Assembly (NCBI GenBank): GCA_900541795.1
Contig: UQLC01000009.1
Coordinates: 34,705-98,704 of the forward strand
Direction of reading: 5' to 3'
From: an uncultured Collinsella sp.
GTDB taxonomy: Bacteria > Actinomycetota > Coriobacteriia > Coriobacteriales > Coriobacteriaceae
Length of the DNA stretch: 64,000 bases
Notes under the pieces: model-generated
The model's input: the letters and a program-made list of their open reading frames with translations, nothing else
The model's database searches: none
What the model was told of the DNA's origin: nothing
Program-made: the position numbers and the translations under genes
In this document: piece by piece, positions 1-9,112 of the stretch
Layout: every line of letters begins with the position of its first letter
Numbering within the stretch: the first letter of the stretch is position 1

Positions 1-99
1 GAGGGGGCTGATGATGGGGGAATGATTGGTGTCCATGAGGACTCCTTTCTGTTGGTTGTGTTGTGGAATAGGATTGTTGCCCGCGGAGGGGCTGGCGGG

Positions 100-990
100 C
101 TACAGGGCTCGTCCGAGCCTGAGATCGAGCTCGGTTGTGGGGCAGGCTGCCTGTTCGTGCGGCTCGCAAGCGCCAAGGGCTCCAAAGCGATGGAGCGTTG
201 CGACGGGCGTGGTGTAGGCGAGCCGCAGCTGATGCTCGACAGGGGCACATCCGTCATTTTTGTAATGAGCCGCGTAGTACTGCGCGATGCTGGCGTTCAT
301 CTCGCTGCCATTGCGATGGCGCTCAAACTGGCGTCTGCAGGTCTCGATGATCTTTGCTACCGACTTGGGTGCCGTCGCGGGAACAAGGGCGAGATAGCCC
401 TCAAATAGCTCGTTGATGCTCAGGAGGCACAGCAGGTCGATCAGCGTCCTTATGGCTGCTCCCTCGGCGGAAAAGTGCGCGGTCATGCGGTTATATCGGT
501 TGCGGTCGACGATGGCCGCATGGGGTCTTGGAGTTTTCTGCCCCGTGGTCCCGGGCTTTTGCCGCGCCTGTGTATTGAGCTCGACGTTGCAGCGCTTGAG
601 GCCGTCCAACGGAAGGAACAGTGCGGTGCGCAGGGTGTTCCGTTTGCTTTCGAGTTCATGACGCTCGTCGGGCTCCCATTCGAGCTTGAGTTTCGTGTCG
701 AGCGCCGTAAGCATATGGGCTAGGCAGCCTACGGTAAGAACGTACGAATCGTTGTCGCGTTTTGGGGCATAGGGGTCTGTCAGCTTGCGAATGTCGGGGT
801 CGCCCATGATCTTTGTGCAGCGCTTCAGCAGTTGAGGGTGGTCGGCCAAGATCGTCGCGAGCGGTAGCGACGCGTAGCTCTTGATGGTCGCGGCGGCAAA
901 GGCGGCGTCATATTCGTTTGCATATGCTCGCTCAATGCGGGCATCCAGAATGCTTTTCTTATCGCCGTCTTCAGCGTGGTGGTTTGTCAT
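100..990 (-). CDS. hypothetical protein, 296 aa
   Basis: I do not recognise this protein. It is soluble, with no signal peptide or membrane segment, is rich in Ala, Leu and Arg, and is probably mostly helical. The reading frame stays open back to 1146, but the added stretch is His/Gln-rich, repetitive and has no ribosome binding site. The ATG at 990 has GGAG at 996-999, five bases upstream, so I start there (first residues MTNHHAEDGDKK). The C-terminus contains several Cys and His residues. It stands alone, divergent from the HAD gene at 1481. No function is proposed. Confidence 0.6.
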   Translation of the reverse strand: MTNHHAEDGDKKSILDARIERAYANEYDAAFAAATIKSYASLPLATILADHPQLLKRCTKIMGDPDIRKLTDPYAPKRDNDSYVLTVGCLAHMLTALDTKLKLEWEPDERHELESKRNTLRTALFLPLDGLKRCNVELNTQARQKPGTTGQKTPRPHAAIVDRNRYNRMTAHFSAEGAAIRTLIDLLCLLSINELFEGYLALVPATAPKSVAKIIETCRRQFERHRNGSEMNASIAQYYAAHYKNDGCAPVEHQLRLAYTTPVATLHRFGALGACEPHEQAACPTTELDLRLGRAL

Positions 991-1480
991 AGCTTCTCCA
1001 ATCGGTTGATGTTCGTGCTGTTTGTTGATGTGTTGGTTGTCGTGAGTGATGTGCTTGCCGTGGGTGATGTGCTGACGTTGGGGTGCTATGCGGTTTTCAA
1101 TGAGCCCGTGAGGCAGTTGCTGCAGGGGCTGGATGGAACGGCCCATGCAAGGCGGAAGGCATCGTGCTCAAAATCGAGACAGCAATGCCCGGGGCGCCTC
1201 ACATGTGGCAGTTACCTCATTAAGTTGTCATTGCGTTTGGGGTTGTACTTTGCCGATCTTCCTTTTCTTACACGCTAAAAACTGAAACTTCATATGCTCG
1301 ATCTACTTAAAACCGCAACGGCGGTCTTATATCAACTTATATGTCGGAACGCGTCTTTGCAAGTACTTTTTTGCCTTTGTTTCAAATGGGGTGGTTTTGC
1401 AACCGTCATACGCGCGCTGTGCGAACGTGCCCCGGCTCGGATAAGATAGTGCGCGATAAAAACGATGCAAGGAGGCACAT
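991..1480. other. 490-base intergenic region between divergent genes
   Basis: No convincing gene is present. Around 1040-1077 there are two imperfect tandem copies of a GTGATGTGCT-containing unit. A short GC hairpin (ACCGC with GCGGT) lies near 1312-1326. Upstream of the HAD gene, TAAGAT at 1442-1447 could be a -10 box, but its -35 partner is poor. Confidence 0.4.
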
Positions 1481-2323
1481 ATGGCAATCAAAGCCATCGC
1501 GATGGATATCGACGGTACGCTCACCAACGACCAGAAAGTGATTAGCTCGCGTACGCGCAAGAAGCTGCTCGCGGCGCAGGAATCGGGCATTAAGCTCATC
1601 TTGGCTTCGGGCCGTCCCGCATGGGGGCTGCACGCCTTGGCGCAGGAGCTCGACCTTCAAAACCATGACGGTCTGCTGGTGGCCTTTAACGGCGCGCATG
1701 TGGTCGACGCTCAGACCGACGAGGTGCTGTTCGATCAGGCTATGCCTGCCGACGAATTGCATCGCCTGATTGATCACCTGCGTAATTTTGACGTGATCCC
1801 TATGATTTCGCTCGGTCGTGATTTGCATGTCGAGGACTCGTACCGTTGCATGATCACGCTGCCTGACGGCTCGCAGAAGAATATCGTCAAGTATGAGCGC
1901 GACGCGTGCGATCTTAAGATTCGCGAGGTGGAGAGCCTGCATGAGGTCGCTGATGCTTATCCCGTGGACAAGCTACTCACTGCGGGCGACCCGGCATACC
2001 TGCAGGCGCATTACGAGGAGATGTATGCGCCCTTTAAGCAGACGCTTTCGGGCATGTTTACGGCCGACTGGTACTTTGAGTACACGGCGCCCGGTATCGA
2101 CAAGGCCTGCGCGCTCGAGGGTGCCCTGCCCAAGCTCGGCATCGATGCCAGCGAGGTCGTATCGTTTGGCGACGGCCAGAACGACAAGTCCATGATCGAG
2201 TGGGCCGGCACCGGTGTTGCCATGGGAAACGCCGTCGATGAGGTTAAGGCTGTGGCCCAGATGGTGACCACCAATAACAACGAAGATGGTATTGCGGTGG
2301 CGCTGGATAAGCTGCTGGGCTAG
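1481..2323 (+). CDS. Cof-type HAD-family phosphatase
   Basis: This is a cytoplasmic haloacid dehalogenase-superfamily phosphatase of the Cof/YidA type, which usually acts on sugar phosphates or phosphorylated cofactors. The N-terminus carries motif I (DIDGTLTND, residues 9-17) with the nucleophile and acid/base Asp. Motif IV is near residue 225 (FGDGQNDKSMIEWAG), and the cap domain lies between. The length of 280 aa is normal for the family. AAGGAGG lies just before the ATG. A terminator follows at 2347. The substrate cannot be read from the sequence. Confidence 0.85.
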   Translation: MAIKAIAMDIDGTLTNDQKVISSRTRKKLLAAQESGIKLILASGRPAWGLHALAQELDLQNHDGLLVAFNGAHVVDAQTDEVLFDQAMPADELHRLIDHLRNFDVIPMISLGRDLHVEDSYRCMITLPDGSQKNIVKYERDACDLKIREVESLHEVADAYPVDKLLTAGDPAYLQAHYEEMYAPFKQTLSGMFTADWYFEYTAPGIDKACALEGALPKLGIDASEVVSFGDGQNDKSMIEWAGTGVAMGNAVDEVKAVAQMVTTNNNEDGIAVALDKLLG

Positions 2324-2346
2324 AATCGCCGATTAATGCATGATTC

Positions 2347-2372
2347 GGGCGCCTGCTCGCGGGCGTCCTTTT
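2347..2372 (+). terminator. intrinsic terminator after the Cof-type phosphatase
   Basis: GGGCGCC (2347-2353) pairs with GGGCGTC(C) (2362-2368), including one G-U pair, and is followed by TTTT. Confidence 0.65.
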
Positions 2373-2387
2373 GTTAGGGAGGGTGCC

Positions 2388-3047
2388 GTGTCCGCATTTC
2401 CGTTCGACGCCGTTATCTTTGACATGGACGGCGTCATTGTCGATACCGAGTATTACTACTTGGGCGAGACTGCCGCGTTTGCCAAGGAGCTGGGGCTTAA
2501 TCTGACTCAAGAGGAGTTGAATGGGCAGGTCGGTACCTCCCATCAGTTCTTCCTGCATATGCTGGTCGATTGGTTTGAGCGCGCCGGCAAGGGGCATTTC
2601 ACTGGCGAGGAAGCGTTGGCCCGTTGGGACGAGTGGGCGCATAAACGTCCGCGCGACTATCAGGCTTTGATTAACCCAGGCGCCGTGGATACGATTCGAG
2701 AGCTGCCGCGCCGTGGCGTTCGTGTGGCGCTTGCCAGCTCGTCTCCCATGGTTAGCATCGAGGAAGTGCTCAACGCATGCGGGCTGTCGGATGCCTTTGA
2801 GTATGTGGTGAGCGGCGAGCAGTTTAAGGAGAGCAAGCCCGAGCCCGACATCTACCTGCATGCGCTGGATCTGCTGGGGCTGCCCGCGAATCGCTGCTGC
2901 TGCGTTGAGGACTCGGTGCCTGGCATCACTGCCGGCAAGCGAGCCGGTCTGACAGTCATTGCCAAGCGCGAGGAGCGCTTTGGCTTTAGCCAGGATGCCG
3001 CGGACAAGATTATCGACCAGTTGCCGGAGCTGCTCACGCTTTCTTAG
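2388..3047 (+). CDS. HAD-IA phosphatase, beta-phosphoglucomutase-like
   Basis: This is a HAD subfamily IA hydrolase of the beta-phosphoglucomutase/phosphatase type, 219 aa. Motif I is FDMDGVIVDTE near the N-terminus. The cap is helical. Motif II is ALASSSP, the conserved Lys is in KESKPEPDIYLHAL, and motif IV is CVEDSVPGI. I use the GTG at 2388 because AGGGAGGG sits at 2376-2383; an upstream in-frame ATG at 2340 would place the preceding terminator hairpin inside the gene. Sugar-phosphate phosphatase or mutase cannot be separated by sequence alone. Confidence 0.8.
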   Translation: MSAFPFDAVIFDMDGVIVDTEYYYLGETAAFAKELGLNLTQEELNGQVGTSHQFFLHMLVDWFERAGKGHFTGEEALARWDEWAHKRPRDYQALINPGAVDTIRELPRRGVRVALASSSPMVSIEEVLNACGLSDAFEYVVSGEQFKESKPEPDIYLHALDLLGLPANRCCCVEDSVPGITAGKRAGLTVIAKREERFGFSQDAADKIIDQLPELLTLS

Positions 3048-3132
3048 GAGCGCGGTAGTTGCGCGTTTTTCGGGTTGATGAGTAAATACCCGACATTTTG
3101 GTGCGACACCTAGCATACTTTAAGCTAATGCG

Positions 3133-3170
3133 GGCTTAAGGACTTGTTGAATGCCCTTAAGCCTGTTTTA
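3133..3170 (+). terminator. inverted repeat with T-rich tail, probable terminator
   Basis: GGCTTAAGG (3133-3141) and CCTTAAGCC (3155-3163) are perfect 9-bp arms followed by TGTTTTA. It probably ends the HAD-IA transcript. Because it lies 34 bases upstream of the GntR gene it could instead be an operator. Confidence 0.5.
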
Positions 3171-3196
3171 GAATTAATTGTGCTGGGAGAGGGTAT

Positions 3197-3940
3197 ATGC
3201 CACCGACTGAAGGGCCAACTGACGGTAAAGCAGCGATACCGCTGTACCAACAGGTCATTGATATCATTAAAAACGAAATCAACTCCGGCGCCTACAAGGC
3301 AGGCGCGCGGATACCCAACGAATTCGAATTGGCTGAGAGCTATAAAGTTGGCCGCGTTACCGTGCGACGCGCTATTGAGGAGCTCGTCCAGCAGGGCTAT
3401 CTAACGAAGCGACAGGGGAAAGGCACGTTTGTCAATGCCCCCAAGCTCAAGCGCAAGATTCGCCAGAAGGATGACGTCCAGAGTTTTTCGGACGCATGCC
3501 GCGTTAACGGAATGGAACCGGGGGCGTGTGTCATTTCGAGAAAGATACTGCCGGCGGATTCCACCGAAGCGCAGTTCTTTGGTGTTCCCGTTGGAACTGA
3601 CTTGATTTGCGTTGAGCGCGTGCGCACTGCCGATGGCGTCCCTGTCATGCTCGAGAACAACATATATGTTTACGAGGACAACGCCTATCTATCAACGGCA
3701 CCTCTATCTAACCAATCCATTTTTGAGTTCGTGCGCAACCGGACGGGCCGCACGCCCGCGTTTACCGACCCGTGCACGCTCGAGATCGCGTGCGCGTCGC
3801 CCGAGGTCGCTCGACTGTTGGCAGTTCCCGTTGGCGAACCCTTGTTTTATATGGAAGCCTTCTTTTTCGATGAGCAGCGGCGGCCGTTTATCATCGGTCG
3901 TCAGCGGATCGTTGGGTCTCGCTACGTTTTTGACATCTAG
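3197..3940 (+). CDS. GntR/HutC-family transcriptional regulator with UTRA domain
   Basis: The 247-aa protein has an N-terminal GntR winged helix (about residues 15-80, with LYQQVIDIIKNEI and VGRVTVRRAIEELVQQGYL) and a C-terminal UTRA ligand-binding domain (about 100-245). This is the HutC layout, in which effectors are usually small sugars or their phosphates. FrlR and FraR, regulators of Amadori-sugar operons, have the same architecture. It is transcribed toward the carrier gene at 4159 and separated from it by a strong hairpin. A perfect palindrome just downstream of the carrier promoter is its likely operator. The ligand is probably a phosphorylated pathway intermediate (inference). Confidence 0.88.
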   Translation: MPPTEGPTDGKAAIPLYQQVIDIIKNEINSGAYKAGARIPNEFELAESYKVGRVTVRRAIEELVQQGYLTKRQGKGTFVNAPKLKRKIRQKDDVQSFSDACRVNGMEPGACVISRKILPADSTEAQFFGVPVGTDLICVERVRTADGVPVMLENNIYVYEDNAYLSTAPLSNQSIFEFVRNRTGRTPAFTDPCTLEIACASPEVARLLAVPVGEPLFYMEAFFFDEQRRPFIIGRQRIVGSRYVFDI

Positions 3941-3950
3941 GACATTGCGA

Positions 3951-3990
3951 ATGGAAACGCCCGGTGGATCATCTCACCGGGCGTTTCCAT
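3951..3990. terminator. 16-bp perfect hairpin after the GntR gene
   Basis: Arms 3951-3966 and 3975-3990 are perfectly complementary around an 8-base loop. The core is CGCCCGGTG / CACCGGGCG. No T-run follows, but the stem is very stable and lies 10 bases after the stop codon. Confidence 0.7.
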
Positions 3991-4050
3991 ACCGTTCACG
4001 GCGCAAACGCGACCGTTCAACCGCGTTGCGGCAATCAGTTTGAAATTATC

Positions 4051-4079
4051 TTGATGAAGGAAAAAGCTACTGGTAATCT
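4051..4079 (+). promoter_or_regulatory. promoter of the Amadori-like operon
   Basis: TTGATG at 4051-4056, a 17-base spacer, and TAATCT at 4074-4079 form a plausible sigma-70-type promoter. Transcription would start near 4086, immediately before the palindrome at 4094-4116. Confidence 0.6.
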
Positions 4080-4093
4080 ATGGGACGTCATAG

Positions 4094-4116
4094 AACGTTT
4101 GCATTGTGCAAACGTT
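4094..4116. promoter_or_regulatory. perfect palindrome, candidate GntR operator
   Basis: AACGTTTGCA (4094-4103) and TGCAAACGTT (4107-4116) are perfect inverted arms around TTG. It sits about 8-30 bases past the predicted start site of the carrier operon, an ideal roadblock position for the adjacent GntR repressor. Confidence 0.65.
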
Positions 4117-4158
4117 GAAGCGAGATGCGATGCAGTCTCGAGTTCTTTGGAGGTATCT

Positions 4159-5622
4159 ATGTCAGATACGAAGGCGAAGAAGACAAACAGACGTTTTAAG
4201 TTCAAATTACCGCATGTCTATACGATCATGTTCTTGCTGATCGTTGTCTTTGCGGTCCTGACTTGGATCGTTCCCTCTGGTCAGTATCAACGCAAGACGA
4301 TTTCGACGGCGGCGGGCGAGCGTGAAGTCGCCGTTGCTGGAACCTATGAACAGGTCGATAAGAACTACACCGATTCCGAGACCGGCGAGACCATCAATCT
4401 GGGCCAGGATATCTTCGCGGTTCTGCAAGCGCCCACCAAGGGCATCCAAGAGGCTGCCGACGTCGTTGCGTTCGTCTTATTGATTGGCGGATCGTTCGCG
4501 ATCATCACCAAGACCAACGCTTTGAATGCCGGCATGAGCCGTGTGATTAAAAAGCTCAAGAACAAGGACATCCTCATCATTCCCATCACGATGACGTTGC
4601 TGTCCATTTGCGGCACTACGTTTGGTATGTCTGAGGAAGCCCTGCCGTTCTATGCCATCTTCATTCCCATCATGATGGGTATCGGTTATGACTCGATGAC
4701 GGCATTCATCATCTGCTTCCTTGGTCCTAACCTGGGATATTGTGCTTCGACCATCGACCCGTTTAATGTTTTGATCGCCCAAGGCATCATTGGCATCGAG
4801 GGTAATCCGCAACTGTGGCTGCGCGCCGTTTCTTGGGTCATCTTCACTGCCGTCGGTATCGCATGGGCCATGCGCTACGCCATGCGCGTCAAGAAAAACC
4901 CCGAGTCGTCCATTGTGTACGAGGACGATAAGCTCAAGCGTATTGAGTTTTCCGTGACCGATGCCTCCATCGAGGAAGAGTTCACGATCCGTCAGAAGCT
5001 CGTGCTTATCGATTTTGCTTGCGGTATGGGCATTATCGTCTGGGGTCTTGTTACCCAGGGCTGGTACATGAATCAGATTTCCGCCGTGTTCCTTGGCATG
5101 GGCTTGCTTGCCGGTATCCTGGGCGGCCTTGACCAGCAGACGATCGCAGAGGAGTTCGTTAAGGGTCTCGCCGACTTTGCGTACGCTGCCGTCGTTATCG
5201 GTATCGCTCGCGGTATTCTGGTCATCGCCGAGGGCGGCATGATCATCGACACCATCCTCCAGGCGCTCGCTACCGCGCTCGCCGGTGCACCCGCCGCCGT
5301 CTACACCACGTTTATGTATGTCGTCCTTGGCCTGCTCTCTTTGCTGGTTCCCTCGAGTTCTGGCCTGGCAGCGCTCACCATGCCCGTTATGGGCCCCCTG
5401 ACCGAGCTCATGGGCCTCAATCCCGAGGCGGCCGTCACCGCGCTCCAGTTTGCCAACCAGACCATCAACACCATCAGCCCCGTGGCGGGTATGACGGTCG
5501 CCGGCCTTGCCGTGGCTAAGATTTCGTTTGGCCAATGGTGGAAGACCATTTGGAAGTTCTTCATCTTCATGGTCGTGTTTGGCTTGGTCATTACTGCCAT
5601 TTCCGGCATGCTTCCGGCGTAG
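4159..5622 (+). CDS. YfcC/DcuC-family membrane carrier
   Basis: The 487-aa polytopic inner-membrane protein belongs to the C4-dicarboxylate/YfcC carrier group (DcuC superfamily). It has a first membrane segment at about residues 18-38, a long periplasmic loop, and repeated hydrophobic helices to the C-terminus. Two loops carry the polar signatures usual in the family, near GTTFGMSEEALPFY and VPSSSGLAALTMPVM. The ATG at 4159 has TTGGAGG upstream; the frame is open back to 3964, but that would cover the promoter and operator. It begins a tightly packed operon. In the fra system of Salmonella the importer is also described as dicarboxylate-carrier-like, so uptake of an amino-acid-sugar adduct is a reasonable inference. 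Confidence 0.8.
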   Translation: MSDTKAKKTNRRFKFKLPHVYTIMFLLIVVFAVLTWIVPSGQYQRKTISTAAGEREVAVAGTYEQVDKNYTDSETGETINLGQDIFAVLQAPTKGIQEAADVVAFVLLIGGSFAIITKTNALNAGMSRVIKKLKNKDILIIPITMTLLSICGTTFGMSEEALPFYAIFIPIMMGIGYDSMTAFIICFLGPNLGYCASTIDPFNVLIAQGIIGIEGNPQLWLRAVSWVIFTAVGIAWAMRYAMRVKKNPESSIVYEDDKLKRIEFSVTDASIEEEFTIRQKLVLIDFACGMGIIVWGLVTQGWYMNQISAVFLGMGLLAGILGGLDQQTIAEEFVKGLADFAYAAVVIGIARGILVIAEGGMIIDTILQALATALAGAPAAVYTTFMYVVLGLLSLLVPSSSGLAALTMPVMGPLTELMGLNPEAAVTALQFANQTINTISPVAGMTVAGLAVAKISFGQWWKTIWKFFIFMVVFGLVITAISGMLPA

Positions 5623-5631
5623 GTGGTTGTG

Positions 5632-7215
5632 ATGTCCGATCGTTTGACGGTCCTGACGTCTAAGAGCGTCTTTACCGGTACGGGGGACCTGCCGTTTGAA
5701 GGTTTCGTAGCGGTCCGTGGCAATCGAATTGAGGCTGTTGGCACCAAGTGTGAGGTAGCTTCGTATTTGACCCAGGCGGACGAGGTAGTTGACCTGGGCG
5801 ACCGCACTGTCATGCCTGGCCTGATCGATGTGCATACCTTCTATACAGGTTGGGCGCTGCGGACGTTGGGGTCTGATCTGTCCGGCATCGCTGATGCCAA
5901 AGAGGCCGTGTCGCTCTTGCGTGCATGGAAAGAAGATCATCCGGATTGCGCGGCGGCTTTTGGCCACAACCTACCCGAAACGTTGGCATCGGATGCCGAG
6001 AACGCAAATACAGCAGCTGTGTTTGACGAGTGTTTTGGTGATATCCCTGTCGTCTGCTTTACGCCGGGCGCGGAGACCTGCGTTCTCAATGCTGCCGCCA
6101 GTGCGCGATATGGCTTTACACCCCAGGCGTGCTATGCCGAGAAGATCTGGCGCATGATGAGCGATTTCCTTGCGCTGCCCGAGGTGCGTGCCGGGTATTC
6201 GGACTACATGAGCATGCTTAACGAGCGCGGCGTTACCGCCATCAAGGAAATGACGTTTGATGACTACTACGGCTTTGCCGACGAAATGGCTCGCCGTGAG
6301 GAATCTGGTGAGCTGACGGTTCGCGTCTCTATGATGTCGCAGCCGGTGGGCGCCGGTGCAAATCTGGCATATGCCCGCGAGGCGCGAGAGCGCTTCCGGG
6401 GACCGTTCGTTCGTTTTTCTGGCTTCAACCGTATGACCGATCGCGGCGTATGGGCGGGGCTTGCCGAGATGATTGACCCCTATGAGGACACGGCCGATGC
6501 GGGCGCTGCCGGCAAGACGGTCGTCGAGGAACCAGAGTGGGATCTGATTGAGAGCGAGCTGCGTGCAATTGATGCTGACGGCTTCCGATATTCCTTGCAT
6601 TGCCAGGGCGATGGCGCCGTTCGTCGCACCGTGGCGCTCTATGCCTCGCTGCCTCGAGACGAGCATGGACGGATGCTTCGCCGCCATGCGATTACCGATC
6701 TCGAGAACTCTGACCCGACCGATCTTGTCGAGTTTGGCAAGTTAGGTGGAATTTGCGAGGTCTATCCGCAGATTCTAACGCTGGACCGGCGCGAGGATTG
6801 CCTATCGATGATGCGTCGACAAATTGGCGAGACGCGACTTTTGCACAGCTGGAATCGCCGCGGCATGGAAGATTCCGGATGCACAGTGTGCTGTGGAACG
6901 GATTTGCCGCTGCTGATTCCGAGCCTGGGCGAGTCAATCTACAGCGCGTGCGGCGGATTCTTCGCCGACGGACTGCCTGTGAATGAGGTCAACACGCTGA
7001 CGCTTGTCGAGCTCTTGCGCGCTTGGACTGCCGGGGGCGCGTACGATCTGATGCGCGAAGACGAGCTGGGTACGCTCGAGGTCGGCAAGCTTGCCGATAT
7101 CTGCGTGCTCGATCGGGATGTGTTTGACCTCGATTATCGCGACGCACGCGATCTTGCGGTTGATATGACGATGTCGGACGGACAAATCGTGTTCGATCGA
7201 AATAAGGAGGCATAA
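5632..7215 (+). CDS. YtcJ-like amidohydrolase-superfamily protein
   Basis: The 527-aa protein has the amidohydrolase/YtcJ layout: an N-terminal beta-sandwich half (residues 1-50), a central TIM barrel, and a C-terminal return strand ending in LEVGKLADICVLDRDVF. The first metal-binding motif should read D-x-H-x-H but here reads DVHTF, so the second His is lost. Later candidate ligands remain (SLHCQGDGAV, RHAITDLE, CCGTDLP). The ATG at 5632 is preceded by AGGTGG; it starts 9 bases after the carrier stop. It may deacylate or hydrolyse an incoming adduct, or be a mononuclear or non-hydrolytic variant. The substrate is unknown. Confidence 0.72.
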   Translation: MSDRLTVLTSKSVFTGTGDLPFEGFVAVRGNRIEAVGTKCEVASYLTQADEVVDLGDRTVMPGLIDVHTFYTGWALRTLGSDLSGIADAKEAVSLLRAWKEDHPDCAAAFGHNLPETLASDAENANTAAVFDECFGDIPVVCFTPGAETCVLNAAASARYGFTPQACYAEKIWRMMSDFLALPEVRAGYSDYMSMLNERGVTAIKEMTFDDYYGFADEMARREESGELTVRVSMMSQPVGAGANLAYAREARERFRGPFVRFSGFNRMTDRGVWAGLAEMIDPYEDTADAGAAGKTVVEEPEWDLIESELRAIDADGFRYSLHCQGDGAVRRTVALYASLPRDEHGRMLRRHAITDLENSDPTDLVEFGKLGGICEVYPQILTLDRREDCLSMMRRQIGETRLLHSWNRRGMEDSGCTVCCGTDLPLLIPSLGESIYSACGGFFADGLPVNEVNTLTLVELLRAWTAGGAYDLMREDELGTLEVGKLADICVLDRDVFDLDYRDARDLAVDMTMSDGQIVFDRNKEA

Positions 7216-7216
7216 G

Positions 7217-8068
7217 ATGTCTGAATCCAAACCGACGCTGCGTCGCGAGCAGATTGCGGGCATGAATATCCACTACATCATGTGGTCGCTCGATTACTTC
7301 CTTGATGTGCAGCAGCACTTGGGCTTTGAGTCCATTGAGCTGTGGTGTGCAGAGCCGCATGTGACGCTCGACCATACGGGCTACTTTGAGGCTGAGGTCC
7401 TGGCGAAAAAGGCTGCAGACCGTGGGCTTAGGTATCGTACTCTGTGCCCCGAGAATGTTGTCTATCCTTGGCAGTACTGCGCACGCAAGCCGCTGCATGA
7501 ACAGCGCAGCCTGGCGTACTTTAAACACGGCATTGAACTTGCCGAGGTACTTGGGTGCGACCGTATGTCCATCAACTCGGGCTGGGGCGACTGGGACGAG
7601 GACCGCGAGGAAGCCTGGAAGCGCAGCCGCGAGCACTTGTCCATTCTGGCGGAGTATGCCGGCGAGCACGGTCTGGTGCTTACGATGGAAAGCCTGCGTC
7701 CCGAGGAGAGCAACCTTGTGACGACGGTTTCCGATGCGAAGCGCATGATTGACGAGGTCGCGAGCCCGTACTTACAGCCCATGGTTGATACAACCGCGAT
7801 GGGCGTCGCAGGCGAGACGCTCGAGGACTGGTTTGCCGCCTTTGGCGATGGGGCAATTCACGAGATGCACTTTATCGACGGTGACCCGTATGGCCATCTG
7901 GTGTGGGGCGATGGCAAGCACGATATGGACGCCTTCGTCGCCACGCTCAACGCCCATGGTTTCGACGGCATGCTGGGCCAGGAAATCACGGACGGTCGTT
8001 ACTACGATGACCCGGCGGCCGCAGATGCCAAGAACATGGCCGCATTCGAGAAATATCTGATTGACTAA
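7217..8068 (+). CDS. sugar-phosphate isomerase/epimerase, FrlC-like
   Basis: The 283-aa TIM-barrel protein belongs to the xylose isomerase-like/AP endonuclease 2 superfamily. Metal-site residues are visible in TMESLRPEESNLV, PMVDTTAMG, EMHFIDGD and GQEITDGRYY. The ESN, MVD and H-x-x-D plus GDGK order matches FrlC, which interconverts psicoselysine and fructoselysine. It starts one base after the amidohydrolase stop, with AAGGAGG upstream, and is followed by FrlB-like and FrlD-like genes, as in frl operons. The likely role is 3-epimerisation of a ketose-amine. Confidence 0.72.
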   Translation: MSESKPTLRREQIAGMNIHYIMWSLDYFLDVQQHLGFESIELWCAEPHVTLDHTGYFEAEVLAKKAADRGLRYRTLCPENVVYPWQYCARKPLHEQRSLAYFKHGIELAEVLGCDRMSINSGWGDWDEDREEAWKRSREHLSILAEYAGEHGLVLTMESLRPEESNLVTTVSDAKRMIDEVASPYLQPMVDTTAMGVAGETLEDWFAAFGDGAIHEMHFIDGDPYGHLVWGDGKHDMDAFVATLNAHGFDGMLGQEITDGRYYDDPAAADAKNMAAFEKYLID

Positions 8069-8130
8069 AACAACCATCGGCCACGCAACCAACGTCATTG
8101 ATTGCGGGCCAAACAAGAAAGGAACTGGAT

Positions 8131-9099
8131 ATGAACGCACACGATCTGATTAAAGAGGCAATTGCCGAGAAGGGCAAGTTCGACAGCGTCTACTGGATTG
8201 CTTGCGGTGGCTCCATGATCGATTTGATCCCGGCTCATGAGCTTCTGCAGCGCGAGGCTACCACCTTCACTTCGTATATCTATACCGCGCGTGAATTCGA
8301 CATTATGCGTCCACGTCGTCTGGGCGAGAAGTCCCTGGTCATCGCTTGCAGCCACAGCGGCAATACCCCCGAGGTCGTCGAGGGCTGCGAGATTGCCCTT
8401 GCTGCTGGCGCTACGGTGATCGCCCAGACCGACAACGCTGGATCCAAGATTGACTCCGGCAAGTGGACCACGTGGGTCTACCCATGGGGCGAGGGCGTGC
8501 CGCAGGCCGAGGTCCCCGCTGGCATTTCGCTGTCGCTTGCGGCAGAGCTGCTCGATCAGCAGGAGGGCTACGCCGATCTTGCCGATATGTATGCCGGTAT
8601 CGCCGAGATGGATAAGATTCTTCCCCCGGCACGCGAGAAGGTAAATGCCGAGCTGGGCGATCGCTTTGCCAAGCTTTGCCAGGAGCACGAGTTCTTCTAT
8701 ATTCTGGGCAGCGGTCCCAACTTTAGCCAGACCTACGGTTTCGCTATCTGCTCTCTTATGGAGATGCAGTGGCAGCACTGCAGCTACATTCACTCTGCCG
8801 AGTACTTCCATGGCCCCTTCGAGGCTACTCAGGATGGCGTTTTTTACTTCCTGCAGATGGGCTCCAGCGAGTGCCGTGCTATGGACGAGCGCGCCCTGGC
8901 GTTCCTTAAGACGCATACCGATACGCTGATGGTGCTCGATGCCAAGGAGTACGGTATGGAAGCCGTGCCGGCGAGCGTCCGTGCCTATCTGGACCCGGTG
9001 CTGTTCTACGCCATGAACTGCGAGCTGCGTGCCGCACGCGGCAAGGTGTTTGACCATGATCCCGATTTCCGTCGCTACATGGGCGTCGTCGAGTACTAG
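8131..9099 (+). CDS. frlB: SIS-domain deglycase, FrlB/FraB-like
   Basis: This 322-aa protein has two SIS folds. The N-terminal one includes YWIACGGSM and ACSHSGNTPEVV; the C-terminal one includes YILGSGPN and the EYFHGPFEA segment that carries catalytic residues in FrlB. It ends RRYMGVVEY, close to the C-terminus of E. coli FrlB. FrlB cleaves 6-phosphofructosyl-amino acids to glucose 6-phosphate and a free amino acid in the cytoplasm. AAAGGA precedes the ATG. A kinase gene follows after 13 bases. Whether the amine is lysine, asparagine or something else is not visible. Confidence 0.78.
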   Translation: MNAHDLIKEAIAEKGKFDSVYWIACGGSMIDLIPAHELLQREATTFTSYIYTAREFDIMRPRRLGEKSLVIACSHSGNTPEVVEGCEIALAAGATVIAQTDNAGSKIDSGKWTTWVYPWGEGVPQAEVPAGISLSLAAELLDQQEGYADLADMYAGIAEMDKILPPAREKVNAELGDRFAKLCQEHEFFYILGSGPNFSQTYGFAICSLMEMQWQHCSYIHSAEYFHGPFEATQDGVFYFLQMGSSECRAMDERALAFLKTHTDTLMVLDAKEYGMEAVPASVRAYLDPVLFYAMNCELRAARGKVFDHDPDFRRYMGVVEY

Positions 9100-9112
9100 A
9101 AGGGTAAATACC

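Noticed and set aside
991..1146. N-terminal extension of the first hypothetical protein
   Set aside because: The extra 52 residues are His/Gln-rich repeats with no ribosome binding site, while the ATG at 990 has a good one.
4477..5967. Long minus-strand frame opposite the carrier and amidohydrolase genes
   Set aside because: It is rich in His, Gly, Asp and Arg with no domain pattern and no ribosome binding site. It mirrors the codon bias of the plus-strand genes. The same applies to long antisense frames opposite ettA, nadE, ackA, pta, ldh and the ECF genes.
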